A DNA stretch of 13,501 nucleotides from Spongiibacteraceae bacterium (GTDB taxonomy: Bacteria; Pseudomonadota; Gammaproteobacteria; Pseudomonadales; PIVM01): positions 1-13,501 of the forward strand of contig JAUXDF010000047.1 in the NCBI GenBank assembly GCA_030618505.1. Reading direction: 5' to 3'. Of this stretch, positions 1-6,646 are shown piece after piece; the stretch's first letter is position 1; each line of letters begins with the position of its first letter. The notes beneath the pieces were generated by a model. The model was not told the origin of the DNA and searched no databases. It worked only from the letters and a program-made list of their open reading frames with translations. Position numbers and translations under genes: made by a program.

Positions 1-260
1 TGTTTTAAAATATTGTAGGGATGACTGTCTCGAAACCACAAAGTTTCATTGGTAGTCATTGCATCGATAACTGACTGCCGCAAAGGCGAGGAACTCAAAC
101 CTCGCTGCATCTGTTTAACCAGTTCACTGAGATTTGCAATATTTTTGTCGGTCATAATACGACCAACTCGACTGGAGACCAGATACTGCTTATTGTCGCC
201 CAGCAAAATACCACAGGCTTTCTGCAGATAGTCTCTAAATTCGTTATAGTGCTCTATCAA
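1..260 (-). CDS. cheR: Chemotaxis protein methyltransferase CheR, N-terminal part (cut by left edge)
   Basis: CheR transfers methyl groups from S-adenosylmethionine to glutamates of chemoreceptors during adaptation. Only the first 86 codons lie in the window. The minus strand reads from a TTG start at 258-260, giving IEHYNEFRDYL, and reaches TTNETLWFRDSHPYNIL at residues 69-85. That segment matches the conserved CheR signature TTNETxFFRD at the end of the N-terminal helical domain. The SAM-binding domain lies beyond the edge. The TTG start is supported by an AAGGA ribosome binding site about 7 bases upstream and by an in-frame TAA just before it. The gene lies 54 bp downstream of cheV on the same strand, so the two are probably co-transcribed, as in Pseudomonas. 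The family is clear; the start codon is the least certain part. Confidence 0.88.
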   Translation of the reverse strand, partial: MIEHYNEFRDYLQKACGILLGDNKQYLVSSRVGRIMTDKNIANLSELVKQMQRGLSSSPLRQSVIDAMTTNETLWFRDSHPYNILK

Positions 261-271
261 AGCGCTTCCTT

Positions 272-296
272 AGACGTCACGGTATGACGTAAGTCT
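272..296 (-). other. Small stem-loop between cheV and cheR
   Basis: ACGTCA at 274-279 and TGACGT at 285-290 form a perfect 6-bp stem with a 5-base loop, and AGA/TCT flanks can extend it across a 2-base bulge. On the minus-strand transcript it falls between the cheV stop and the cheR ribosome binding site, ending just before that site. It has no T-run, so it is not an intrinsic terminator. It might affect cheR translation or mRNA processing; that role is inferred. Confidence 0.3.
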
Positions 297-314
297 ATTA
301 CAACTGACAAAAAA

Positions 315-1253
315 TTAATCCTCTATACCACTGACAGCTTTGATTCTGTCAGATACACGCCCTGCCAATTGGTCCGGATTAAACTTTGCAAGAAAGGCAT
401 CTGCGCCGACTTTTTCAACCATTGCTTCGTTAAAAACACCACTAAGAGAGGTGTGTAAGATAATATTGAGACCACTAAGACGTGGATCCTCCCTTACCGC
501 AGCCGTCAGAGTATAACCATCCATTTCAGGCATCTCGATATCAGAGATCATCATTAACAGCTTTTGGTTAACATCCTCGCCCTGATCGGCAATATTTTGT
601 AAGTAGTCCAAGGCCTGTCGACCATCGTTCAGCAATGTGGTTGACACGCCCACGGTCTCAACACAACGCTTAATCTGCTTACGAGCAATAGCCGAGTCGT
701 CAACGATCAGCACATGCTTATCAACCGCACGTTGGGTAATATGATCTTCAATCACACCGTCAGAAATTTCCTCATTGGGCGGAGAAACCTCGGACAGCAC
801 TTTTTCAACATCAATAATTTCAACCAGTCTGCCGTCAATCTCGGTAACTGCTGTCAGGTAATGATCTCTGCCGGAACCCTTGGGTGGTGGGTGAATATCC
901 TCCCAGTTCATATTAACAATACGCTCGACGGCACTGACCAAAAAACCCTGGGTCGCCATATTGTATTCCGTGATTATAACAAAGCAGTTTTCAATATTAT
1001 CCAGCAAACCCTGGCCAGTTGCCTGGGCCAGATCCATGATCGATATCGTACCACCGCGTATATGGGCGATCCCTCTGACCACGGGGTTGAGCTGTGGGAT
1101 AATCGTCAGTTTAGGACACTGCAATACTTCTTTAACCTTAAAGACGTTGATACCATAGACCTGCTTGCCATTGAGTCTGAACAATAACAATTCGAGCCGG
1201 TTTTGTCCGACCAACTGGGTGCGTTGGTTGACACTGTCTAAAACGCCGGCCAT
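315..1253 (-). CDS. cheV: Chemotaxis coupling/receiver protein CheV
   Basis: CheV joins a CheW-like coupling domain to a response-regulator receiver. It links chemoreceptors to CheA, and its phosphorylation tunes that coupling. The 312-residue protein opens MAGVLDSVNQRTQLVGQNRL, the usual CheV start. Residues ~15-155 are the CheW-like domain. Residues ~180-305 are the receiver: acidic pair D185/D186 in VLIVDDSAIARKQIK, phospho-acceptor D238 in SDIEMPEMDGY, T268 and K290 in the switch positions. I start the gene at 1253 because AGGAG lies 6 bases upstream and the family start fits. The same frame stays open to 1418, but the added 55 residues look unlike any CheV. It is divergent from flgA and followed by cheR on the same strand. 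Length matches the family. Confidence 0.95.
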   Translation of the reverse strand: MAGVLDSVNQRTQLVGQNRLELLLFRLNGKQVYGINVFKVKEVLQCPKLTIIPQLNPVVRGIAHIRGGTISIMDLAQATGQGLLDNIENCFVIITEYNMATQGFLVSAVERIVNMNWEDIHPPPKGSGRDHYLTAVTEIDGRLVEIIDVEKVLSEVSPPNEEISDGVIEDHITQRAVDKHVLIVDDSAIARKQIKRCVETVGVSTTLLNDGRQALDYLQNIADQGEDVNQKLLMMISDIEMPEMDGYTLTAAVREDPRLSGLNIILHTSLSGVFNEAMVEKVGADAFLAKFNPDQLAGRVSDRIKAVSGIED

Positions 1254-1472
1254 AGCCTTCTCCTGATACATTATTAATGATTGCCTTACCAGTCTAGTAG
1301 AAGATATCCATTCTTGTAGCGAGTTAGCTTCGGCAAATTTGAATATCTTGGTATTTATATTGCATATTACTTCGTGAACTGTCCGTTGATTGCCGAATTC
1401 GCCAATCCTCTGGCGCACAATGTCACATGGGTATGTTTACGCTTCAAAGCAAACTAAAAAGGAGGATAACGT
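1254..1472. promoter_or_regulatory. Divergent control region between cheV and flgA
   Basis: This 219-bp gap carries the 5' ends of two divergent transcripts, cheV (minus) and flgA (plus). It contains the sigma-54-like element listed separately and a strong flgA ribosome binding site, AAGGAGG, about 10 bases before its ATG. I could not find a convincing sigma-70 or sigma-28 promoter for cheV. Confidence 0.5.
1349..1364 (+). promoter_or_regulatory. Possible sigma-54 promoter for flgA
   Basis: TGG at 1349-1351 and TTGCA at 1360-1364 place the GG and GC doublets exactly 10 bases apart, the spacing sigma-54 needs. The TTGCA half is perfect. The -24 half reads TGGTATT against TGGCACG, so three positions differ. 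Transcription would begin near 1376, leaving a leader of roughly 97 bases before flgA. In Pseudomonas and Vibrio the early flagellar genes are under sigma-54 and FleQ/FlrA control, which fits. The region is AT-rich, so a chance match is possible. Confidence 0.4.
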
Positions 1473-2195
1473 ATGAACTACAACTTTCGCCCTACTCTAT
1501 ACGCCTGCTTTTGCATCTTCACGTTAATCTCAGGCATAAGCTCCCCAATGGCCAAAGCCGCCATTAGCGCAGACGATCTGCGCCAACAGGTTTTCCGGTT
1601 TATTGATAAACAGCTAAAAAATGACGATAGCAACCACCGGATAGAAATTAATGTAGCGCAACTGGATTCACGCTTAAAATTATCAGACTGCAGCGAAAAC
1701 CTCAGCTTTCAACTTCACGGCCAAAATACCCAGCAAGGGCGCATATTGGTAAAAACGAGCTGCCACGGCGATAAACCCTGGTCAATATTTGTCGCAAGTT
1801 ACGTTAAACGCTTCATCCCTGTGGCCACTAATAAACACCCACTGCAAAGGGGGCAAAAAATCAGCGCCGCAGACCTTGTTTTGCAGGAACGTGATATCAG
1901 CAAGTTGCGGAGTAACTATTACACCAGTCTGGCACAGCTTAATGGCTTGATTGTTCGGCGCAGCCTGCCGGAACAAACCGCACTGCAGAGCCATCAACTG
2001 GAAGCAGCCAACCTGATCAAGCGTGGCGATGAGGTTTATATTCGCGCCAGTCATGGCCGAATATCGGTTCAAATGCCAGCGGTTGCTCTCTCCAAAGGCA
2101 AAATGGGAGAACAGATTAAGGTCAGAAACCGCAGCTCCAATAAAATAGTTCGAGCAAGGGTAACCGGTATCGGGCAAGTAGAGGTTGTTATGTAG
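1473..2195 (+). CDS. flgA: Flagellar basal body P-ring formation protein FlgA
   Basis: FlgA is a periplasmic chaperone that assists assembly of the FlgI P-ring around the flagellar rod. The 240-residue protein begins with a signal peptide: a basic start, a hydrophobic stretch at about residues 8-24 and a probable AKA cleavage site at 27-29. The mature part holds the SAF/ChapFlgA-type fold. Recognisable family segments are HPLQRGQKISAADL near residue 122, RRSLPEQTALQ near 162, KRGDEVYIRA near 183 and a C-terminal GEQIKVRNRSSNKIVRARV stretch ending in GIGQVEVVM. A very good ribosome binding site (AAGGAGG) sits before the ATG. The gene is divergent from cheV and precedes flgM and flgN on the same strand, the usual order. 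Length agrees with the family (about 220-250 residues). Confidence 0.93.
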   Translation: MNYNFRPTLYACFCIFTLISGISSPMAKAAISADDLRQQVFRFIDKQLKNDDSNHRIEINVAQLDSRLKLSDCSENLSFQLHGQNTQQGRILVKTSCHGDKPWSIFVASYVKRFIPVATNKHPLQRGQKISAADLVLQERDISKLRSNYYTSLAQLNGLIVRRSLPEQTALQSHQLEAANLIKRGDEVYIRASHGRISVQMPAVALSKGKMGEQIKVRNRSSNKIVRARVTGIGQVEVVM

Positions 2196-2270
2196 GGCGC
2201 ACCAGAGGATATAACAAGCTCCTGCACCAAGACCACTAAAACCAACGTAACTTCAGCAAAAGCACAAAGT

Positions 2271-2349
2271 TCGTCATTCCGGCAGTCTTTTAGCCGGAAT
2301 CCAGTTTGCAGGACTCTGGATCCCCGACAAAGCACTTCGGGGATGACGA
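2271..2349. repeat. Composite palindromic intergenic repeat, copy 1 (dRS3-like)
   Basis: The element is two ~34-bp arms in inverted orientation. Each arm is itself a hairpin: ATTCCGGC (2276-2283) with GCCGGAAT (2293-2300), and ATCCCCGA (2320-2327) with TCGGGGAT (2337-2344). The outer ends TCGTCAT (2271-2277) and ATGACGA (2343-2349) also pair, as do the inner CCAG (2301-2304) and CTGG (2316-2319). The core resembles the ATTCCC-N8-GGGAAT pattern of dRS3-type repeats that are scattered through many proteobacterial genomes. A second copy lies at 13054-13136. In RNA both hairpins could fold and slow or end transcription after flgA. Confidence 0.8.
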
Positions 2350-2522
2350 AAATGGCTGGTTCAGAGTATTTATTTCATTATTCTGAGCACTTACTACACA
2401 GCAAACAATTAAACCCTTTAACAACAATGACTTAACAGGAAGCATCAAGAATTCATCAAAACGGCCGATAACCCTCAGTAGGCGCTTATTGGGAAAGATC
2501 ATTAATTAAGCAGAATTTTAGT

Positions 2523-2549
2523 TAAAGTTTTTCCTGAAAGAGTCGATAA
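2523..2549 (+). promoter_or_regulatory. Sigma-28 (FliA) promoter for flgMN
   Basis: TAAAGTTT at 2523-2530 is a perfect -35 for the flagellar sigma factor. After 11 bases comes GTCGATAA (2542-2549), one mismatch from the -10 consensus GCCGATAA. Spacing is optimal. Transcription would start near 2557, about 55 bases before the flgM ATG. FlgM inhibits sigma-28, so this promoter gives the known negative-feedback loop. Confidence 0.85.
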
Positions 2550-2610
2550 TAAGGGTGATCGTTTAACAAATGCCGTAAATATTCGGCAGAAAGCATTCGG
2601 AAATAGCATC

Positions 2611-2943
2611 ATGGTCAGAGACATCAGTGGTGCTGGTACGCCTCAAAGCGGAGCCAGCAACACCAACAAAAGTGCCAACAGTGGAGACGTGCTCGCTAAG
2701 CAGCTGCCGGGAAACCAGCCGCAAACTGCTCAAAAGCCCGAATCTGCCAAGGACGTTGTTGAGATTAGCTCTCAGGCCAAGGTGATGAAAAACCTGGAAG
2801 CAAAACTGAGCCAACTACCAGACATCGACCTGAAGCGTGTTGATGCCATAAAAAGCGCCATCGCTGATGGTAGTTATGAAGTTGATGCACAAAGTATTGC
2901 CGACCGAATGCTGCAAGCCGATGATGATTTTAATTTCAGCTAA
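2611..2943 (+). CDS. flgM: Anti-sigma-28 factor FlgM
   Basis: FlgM binds and blocks the flagellar sigma factor FliA until the hook is finished, then leaves the cell through the flagellar export apparatus. The 110-residue protein has a polar, low-complexity N-terminal half rich in Ser, Asn and Gly (export-competent, disordered). The helical C-terminal half carries the sigma-binding region: AKVMKNLEAKLSQLPDID at residues ~55-72, then RVDAIKSAIADGSYEVDAQS and IADRML, matching the FlgM pattern IKxAIxxGxYxVDxxxIA. The gene sits between flgA and flgN. A sigma-28 promoter 60-90 bases upstream implies autoregulation. The ribosome binding site is weak (GGA about 10 bases before ATG). Length is normal for the family. 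Confidence 0.93.
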   Translation: MVRDISGAGTPQSGASNTNKSANSGDVLAKQLPGNQPQTAQKPESAKDVVEISSQAKVMKNLEAKLSQLPDIDLKRVDAIKSAIADGSYEVDAQSIADRMLQADDDFNFS

Positions 2944-2994
2944 CGGCTGCCCTCAATAAAATACGGGGCACAAAACGATCATAGGTATCCCGCC

Positions 2995-3474
2995 ATGCAA
3001 CGCACGCAGATCAACCCTGCGCTGATCAAAGATCTGATTGACAGCGACATTCATAATGCCAATGAACTCCTCAACCTTCTAAACAGAGAAAAATCTGCAC
3101 TGGAAGCACGCGAGACCGGGCAACTAAAAAATCTATTACCTGAGAAAAAGCAGGTACTGGCTACGCTGGAGAAAAACGCGCAAACACGGCGCGATATACT
3201 TAAGCAGCTGGGCAAAAAAGACAGTAATGAAAACTGGAGAAGCTTAGTAAAACACCTCGAGCTTACGCCTATCTGGGAAAAACTGGAGTTGTCCCTGAAA
3301 CGCTGTCAGGATCTCAATCAGGTTAATGAGCGTGTGATCAGTCGCTCCCAGCAAACGGTTGGCCGCTTGCTGGAGATTTTCCGCGGCCAAATCGGTCAGA
3401 CAAATGTCTACAACGAACAAGGCAGCACCCGAACACAGCATCATGGCCTTAGCAGAACGATAACCACTGCTTAA
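2995..3474 (+). CDS. flgN: Flagellar export chaperone FlgN
   Basis: FlgN is a cytoplasmic type III export chaperone for the hook-filament junction proteins FlgK and FlgL. The 159-residue product is almost all helix. Heptad-like leucines run through LLNLLNREKSALEARETGQL (residues ~26-45) and the following LLPEKKQVLATLEKN, the FlgN-fold signature. A second helical block, WEKLELSLKRCQDLNQVNE, lies at ~97-115. The C-terminus is polar, as expected for the flexible substrate-binding tail. It follows flgM by 51 bp and probably shares the sigma-28 transcript. The ribosome binding site is poor (AGG about 10 bases upstream). Its last 26 bases overlap the end of the convergent gene on the other strand. 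The identification rests on fold pattern plus position, as FlgN sequences diverge quickly. Confidence 0.9.
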   Translation: MQRTQINPALIKDLIDSDIHNANELLNLLNREKSALEARETGQLKNLLPEKKQVLATLEKNAQTRRDILKQLGKKDSNENWRSLVKHLELTPIWEKLELSLKRCQDLNQVNERVISRSQQTVGRLLEIFRGQIGQTNVYNEQGSTRTQHHGLSRTITTA

Positions 3475-4096
3475 ATTTATCTTGCTGCCCGGGCACCTCT
3501 GCCAACCTTTTCAAATCCTCCGGCCTGTCGATATCCGGCAAGGCCGGCAACTCAATACTGGGCCACTTTAAGCTCTCCAGCACCCTGCGGGTTTGATTTA
3601 GGACCCGCGAGCTTCCCCAGTCTATACCGGCAAATAGTTGCCGATCCAACCTACTCAAACCAATCAGCACATAACCGCCATCGGTGGCAGGACCGATCAC
3701 CACCGGAGCACTTTCCAGCGCAGAAAAAGCACTGTGCAGATATTTACTATCAATAAAAGGACAGTCGCTACCAACCAACACAACACGATCATAACGCTCG
3801 AGCATCTGCGCAAACATAGCGTACATTCGCTCTCCCAGATCATGCCCTTGCTGCTCGCTGACAGTAATTTGCGGTCGTGATTTTTTGAGCGCTTGAAAAA
3901 AACCATGCTCGGGCTGATCCCCCACCCACAACTGCACATCAATCCCTTCAGTTTGTAGCAAAGCGTCAAGACAATGTTCGGTAAGCTGACAATGTAATTC
4001 AACAGATTGCTTGGGAGAAAGCGCGCTGATCATTCGGGTTTTTACTCGCCCCGCTACCGGAGCTTTGGCAAATTGCACCAACAAGCAATCAAACAT
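3449..4096 (-). CDS. TIGR04282-type glycosyltransferase (rSAM/selenodomain-associated transferase 1)
   Basis: This 215-residue protein belongs to the DUF2064/TIGR04282 group, nucleotidyl- or glycosyltransferase-like enzymes with a GT-A style fold. Visible motifs are FAKAPVAGRVKTR at residues 9-21 (nucleotide-binding loop with basic residues), LVGSDCPFI near 107 (DxD-like acidic site), GPATDGGYVLIGL near 134 and DIDRPEDL near 188, all typical of the group. It is the last gene of an operon with the TIGR04283 transferase (8-bp overlap) and the ArsS-like radical SAM gene. Family knowledge puts such pairs in arsenosugar formation, but the exact reaction of this member is not established. Its 3' end overlaps flgN tail to tail by 26 bp. 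I am sure of the family, less of the role. Confidence 0.88.
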   Translation of the reverse strand: MFDCLLVQFAKAPVAGRVKTRMISALSPKQSVELHCQLTEHCLDALLQTEGIDVQLWVGDQPEHGFFQALKKSRPQITVSEQQGHDLGERMYAMFAQMLERYDRVVLVGSDCPFIDSKYLHSAFSALESAPVVIGPATDGGYVLIGLSRLDRQLFAGIDWGSSRVLNQTRRVLESLKWPSIELPALPDIDRPEDLKRLAEVPGQQDKFKQWLSFC

Positions 4097-4775
4097 TTTT
4101 ATAGTAATTTTTGACTATATTATGCGGGCTAATACCGATAAAAAACTCAAAGCGCAGCCGCCACATTAAAACAATAGTTTTAAATATGCCGTTTTCTTCC
4201 CAGCGACGACTGGAGGTAATAACAGGCGTACTCAGCCAGGCCGGCGCCAGTGATAATTGGCGCAAAGACTGACAAAAAGCAACATCTTCCATTAAGGGGA
4301 TATCGGCGAAACCACCCATCTCTAAAAATAGCTCTCGACGAACAAACAGAGATTGATCACCGGTAGCAATTTTTGTTAGGCGAGAGCGCCACGTCATAAA
4401 ACGTTCAACCACTCTTAACATCCAGTGCTGGCCGCTTAAGCGTACGGCAAAAAAACCCCAAGGCACCTGAGCGGAAGCCTTCGTACTTAAACACTCCATA
4501 GCATTTTCTGGCAAGCGCGTATCCGCATGAAGAAATAACAAATAGGTACCGCTAGCGAGCCTTGCGCCCTGATTCATCTGCCCGGACCTGCCAGGTCGAC
4601 ATATCGACACCTGATCCACCAAAGGCTCGGCCAGTCGAGCAGTGTCGTCCTCACTACCACCATCAACCAGAATAAGCTCAACACCCTGTTGACGCAGAGA
4701 CTGCAACCGCTGCAACTGAGACTCTATAACAGCTGCTTCGTTAAGCACTGGAATAATGATTGAAAATCGACACAT
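4089..4775 (-). CDS. TIGR04283-type family 2 glycosyltransferase, arsenosugar cluster (transferase 2)
   Basis: This 228-residue glycosyltransferase of GT2 fold starts with the standard nucleotide-sugar site: SIIIPVLNEAAVIESQLQRL at residues 5-24, LILVDGGSEDDTARLA near 34 and the DxD equivalent LFLHADTRLP near 80. RPGRSGQMNQGARLASGTY near 60 and WGFFAVRLSG near 106 are characteristic of the TIGR04283 subgroup. GGFADIPLMEDVAF carries the acidic acceptor-site ED motif. No membrane anchor is visible, so it is probably cytosolic or peripheral. The gene is 17 bp downstream of the radical SAM gene and overlaps the next transferase gene by 8 bp, so the three are surely co-transcribed. Homologues are annotated as arsenosugar biosynthesis transferases; the sugar donor and acceptor are inferred from context only. 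Confidence 0.9.
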   Translation of the reverse strand: MCRFSIIIPVLNEAAVIESQLQRLQSLRQQGVELILVDGGSEDDTARLAEPLVDQVSICRPGRSGQMNQGARLASGTYLLFLHADTRLPENAMECLSTKASAQVPWGFFAVRLSGQHWMLRVVERFMTWRSRLTKIATGDQSLFVRRELFLEMGGFADIPLMEDVAFCQSLRQLSLAPAWLSTPVITSSRRWEENGIFKTIVLMWRLRFEFFIGISPHNIVKNYYKNV

Positions 4776-4792
4776 ACTCTAATCCAGACTAA

Positions 4793-5779
4793 TTAATCGT
4801 CCAGGGCGCCGCCACAACTGCTGCCCTGCCCTGCGGTGCAAGCATAACAGTGCTCAGCAACAAAGATCGGGTTATTCTCTAGATCAACATCAAACAATTC
4901 ATCGATATGCACTTTCTTGCCATCACTGGCAATTAAATTCCCCCGGCTTAGCGAGAACGGAAAATCCAGCATCTGATTAAAATCACAATCGTAAATATAA
5001 CCCTGCCAATCCACACTAATCAACGACCGGCACATCACCGTCTGCAGATTACTGGCAGAAAAATTATCCTTCAGCAGCGTCATATAAGAGCCAAACTCTC
5101 CCTTTGATAACAAGACACTACCAAAGCGACTAATTGGCATATTAGTAATGGTATAAAGATCATTAAAAACCACATCAAAGCGCTCTTTTAACTCGCGCTT
5201 GTAATCAAGCTCCAGCGATTCCTGTGGCGGTGGCAGGTGATTTCCCACGGGGTTATAAACCAGGTTTAGCCTCAGCTCTGGCGCATTGCCATAACCCAAT
5301 TTATTTAATTTTCTGAGTGCAATAATGCTGGCATCGTACACTCCCTTGCCACGCTGCCTGGTAACATTCTCCTCCAGGTAGCAAGGTAAGGACGCCGTAA
5401 TCACCACTTTGTTGGCCACCAGAAATTCGGCCAAACCTTCATAGCCGGGCTCCATAAGAATAGTCAGGTTACAACGGTTAATGACCTCCACCCCCAAGGC
5501 CCTTGCCTCCGTGACCAGGTAGCGAAAATGGGGATTCATTTCCGGCGCACCGCCGGTAAGATCCAGCATCTGAATTTTGTTTTTTTCCACAAAACCCAGC
5601 AAGGAGTCAATCGTCTCCTTAGTCATCAGCTCTTTGCGCGTAGGACCTGCATTCACATGACAATGAGTGCAACTTAAATTACAGAGATAACCTAGATTGA
5701 CCTGCAATGTAGTCAACTGGTCACGCTTAACGGCAGGGAAGCTGCAGGCTTCCAGTAATAATTCTCTTGTATCATGCAT
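4793..5779 (-). CDS. arsS: Arsenosugar biosynthesis radical SAM protein ArsS-like (rSAM/selenodomain family)
   Basis: ArsS-type enzymes use a [4Fe-4S] cluster and S-adenosylmethionine to join a 5'-deoxyadenosyl group to methylated arsenic, the first committed step to arsenosugars. The 328-residue protein has the radical SAM cluster motif C33-X3-C37-X2-C40 within YLCNLSCTHCHVNAGP, followed by LDLTGGAPEMNPHFRYL (SAM-binding GGxP element). It ends with a Cys-rich tail: C311, C314 and C322 in CYACTAGQGSSCGGALDD. Some relatives carry selenocysteine in this family; here all three tail positions are ordinary Cys codons. Start: the N-terminus fits the family, with a weak AGGG site upstream. It leads an operon with both partner transferases. 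No arsM or arsenic regulator is in the window, so the arsenic role is inferred from family membership. Confidence 0.88.
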   Translation of the reverse strand: MHDTRELLLEACSFPAVKRDQLTTLQVNLGYLCNLSCTHCHVNAGPTRKELMTKETIDSLLGFVEKNKIQMLDLTGGAPEMNPHFRYLVTEARALGVEVINRCNLTILMEPGYEGLAEFLVANKVVITASLPCYLEENVTRQRGKGVYDASIIALRKLNKLGYGNAPELRLNLVYNPVGNHLPPPQESLELDYKRELKERFDVVFNDLYTITNMPISRFGSVLLSKGEFGSYMTLLKDNFSASNLQTVMCRSLISVDWQGYIYDCDFNQMLDFPFSLSRGNLIASDGKKVHIDELFDVDLENNPIFVAEHCYACTAGQGSSCGGALDD

Positions 5780-5963
5780 TGAACGCTACAACCCTATTGA
5801 ACATAAATTGGCCACTCACAAATGAGACCGTCGAAAATCTTAGCAGAGTTTAACCTAGACCAACAAACCACTTAAATGTTACAGCTTTGACCACAGACCT
5901 TGCACTGCTTACACCCTTACTTCAAAATGCCGCCCTTCACCTTCCACTGCAAGGAAAAACCTT
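5780..5963. promoter_or_regulatory. Divergent promoter region between arsS-like operon and gpt
   Basis: This 184-bp gap must hold both promoters of a divergent pair. I see an AAGGA ribosome binding site for gpt but no confident -35/-10 pair and no clear PurR box or ArsR operator. Confidence 0.35.
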
Positions 5964-6434
5964 ATGTCAGCCGCAGCCTCTCACTACAATATCAGCTGGG
6001 ATGAATTTCACCGTGACACCCGAGAGCTAGCCAAACAGCTATTGGCATCCGGCCGACAATGGAAGGGAATTATTGCCATCGCCAGAGGCGGCCTGGCACC
6101 TGCGGCCATTTTGGCAAGAGAGCTTGATATACGCCTGGTGGACACCATCTGTATCGCCAGCTACCAGCATGATCAACAAGGTGAAGTCAGCGTACTAAAA
6201 CAACCCGAAGGGGATGGTGAGGGTTTTCTTCTGGTTGACGATCTGGTTGATAGTGGAAAAACCGCCAAAATCGCCAAAGAGCTACTCCCAAAGGCTGACT
6301 TTGTGGCCATCTACGCCAAACCCGCCGGAAAGCCAATGGCCGATCAATACCTGAAGGATGTTGAACAGCAAGTCTGGCTACACTTTCCCTGGGATATTGA
6401 ACTGAGCTACGCCGAACCGCTGGCGGATCGCTAA
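5964..6434 (+). CDS. gpt: Xanthine-guanine phosphoribosyltransferase
   Basis: Gpt salvages guanine, xanthine and hypoxanthine by joining them to PRPP, giving GMP, XMP or IMP. The 156-residue protein aligns along its length with what I recall of E. coli Gpt: QWKGIIAIARGGLAPAAILA at residues 32-51, LVDTICIASYQHD near 58, the EGDGEGFLLVDDLVDSGKTA segment near 82 with the PRPP-binding DD of type I phosphoribosyltransferases, then AIYAKPAGKPMADQYL and a final PWDIELSYAEPL. The two acidic residues of VDDLVDSGKT needed for PRPP/Mg binding are present. AAGGA lies 8 bases before the ATG. It stands alone, divergent from the arsS-like operon, and is followed by about 210 bp before parD. Length matches the E. 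coli enzyme closely. Confidence 0.94.
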   Translation: MSAAASHYNISWDEFHRDTRELAKQLLASGRQWKGIIAIARGGLAPAAILARELDIRLVDTICIASYQHDQQGEVSVLKQPEGDGEGFLLVDDLVDSGKTAKIAKELLPKADFVAIYAKPAGKPMADQYLKDVEQQVWLHFPWDIELSYAEPLADR

Positions 6435-6556
6435 ATAAGACATTCACTGTAACAGGCATTTGTTGCAGAGGGGTGTAGCGAATATTATTCATTCAGCGGC
6501 CCTTGACCTACCCCTAACCCCGCACCAACCTTTCTCTCAAACCTAAATTTCATGTA

Positions 6557-6611
6557 AGAAGTTGAAAAAATAGACATTCAACTTCTGTCTAATATTGACA
6601 TTATTGGACAT
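6557..6611. promoter_or_regulatory. Probable ParD operator overlapping the parDE promoter
   Basis: AGAAGTTGAA (6557-6566) and TTCAACTTCT (6577-6586) make a perfect 10-bp inverted repeat with a 10-base spacer. A second inverted repeat, TAGACA (6571-6576) with TGTCTA (6586-6591), interlocks with it. GACAT recurs at 6573, 6597 and 6607. The sites run into the -35 hexamer of the parDE promoter, so a bound ParD or ParD-ParE complex would block RNA polymerase. That is the usual autoregulation of the family; binding here is inferred. Confidence 0.6.
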
Positions 6612-6625
6612 AAGGCTTATATACT
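6595..6625 (+). promoter_or_regulatory. Sigma-70 promoter of parDE
   Basis: A perfect -35, TTGACA, lies at 6595-6600. The -10 is either TATATA (6618-6623, 17-base spacer) or TATACT (6620-6625, 19-base spacer). Transcription would begin near 6632, making the leader very short and placing the AGGAGG site (6632-6637) at its 5' end. Confidence 0.6.
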
Positions 6626-6646
6626 AAATAAAGGAGGATTTTGATT

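Larger units (their letters stand above)
2196..2610. other. flgA-flgM intergenic region with palindromic repeat and sigma-28 promoter
   Basis: This 415-bp gap has no gene. It holds a composite palindrome at 2271-2349 and a sigma-28 promoter at 2523-2549, both listed separately. Between them (2350-2520) is AT-rich sequence in which I see nothing recognisable. The long gap suggests that flgM is driven mainly by its own promoter rather than by read-through from flgA. Confidence 0.7.

Noticed and set aside
714..1187. Plus-strand open frame opposite cheV
   Set aside because: It is the complement of a well-supported gene and has no domain or ribosome binding site.
1254..1418. Frame extending cheV upstream by 55 residues
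   Set aside because: The added sequence has no CheV features, while MAGVLDSV at 1253 is the family start with a good ribosome binding site.
1782..2177. Minus-strand open frame opposite flgA
   Set aside because: It is antisense to flgA and does not resemble any protein.
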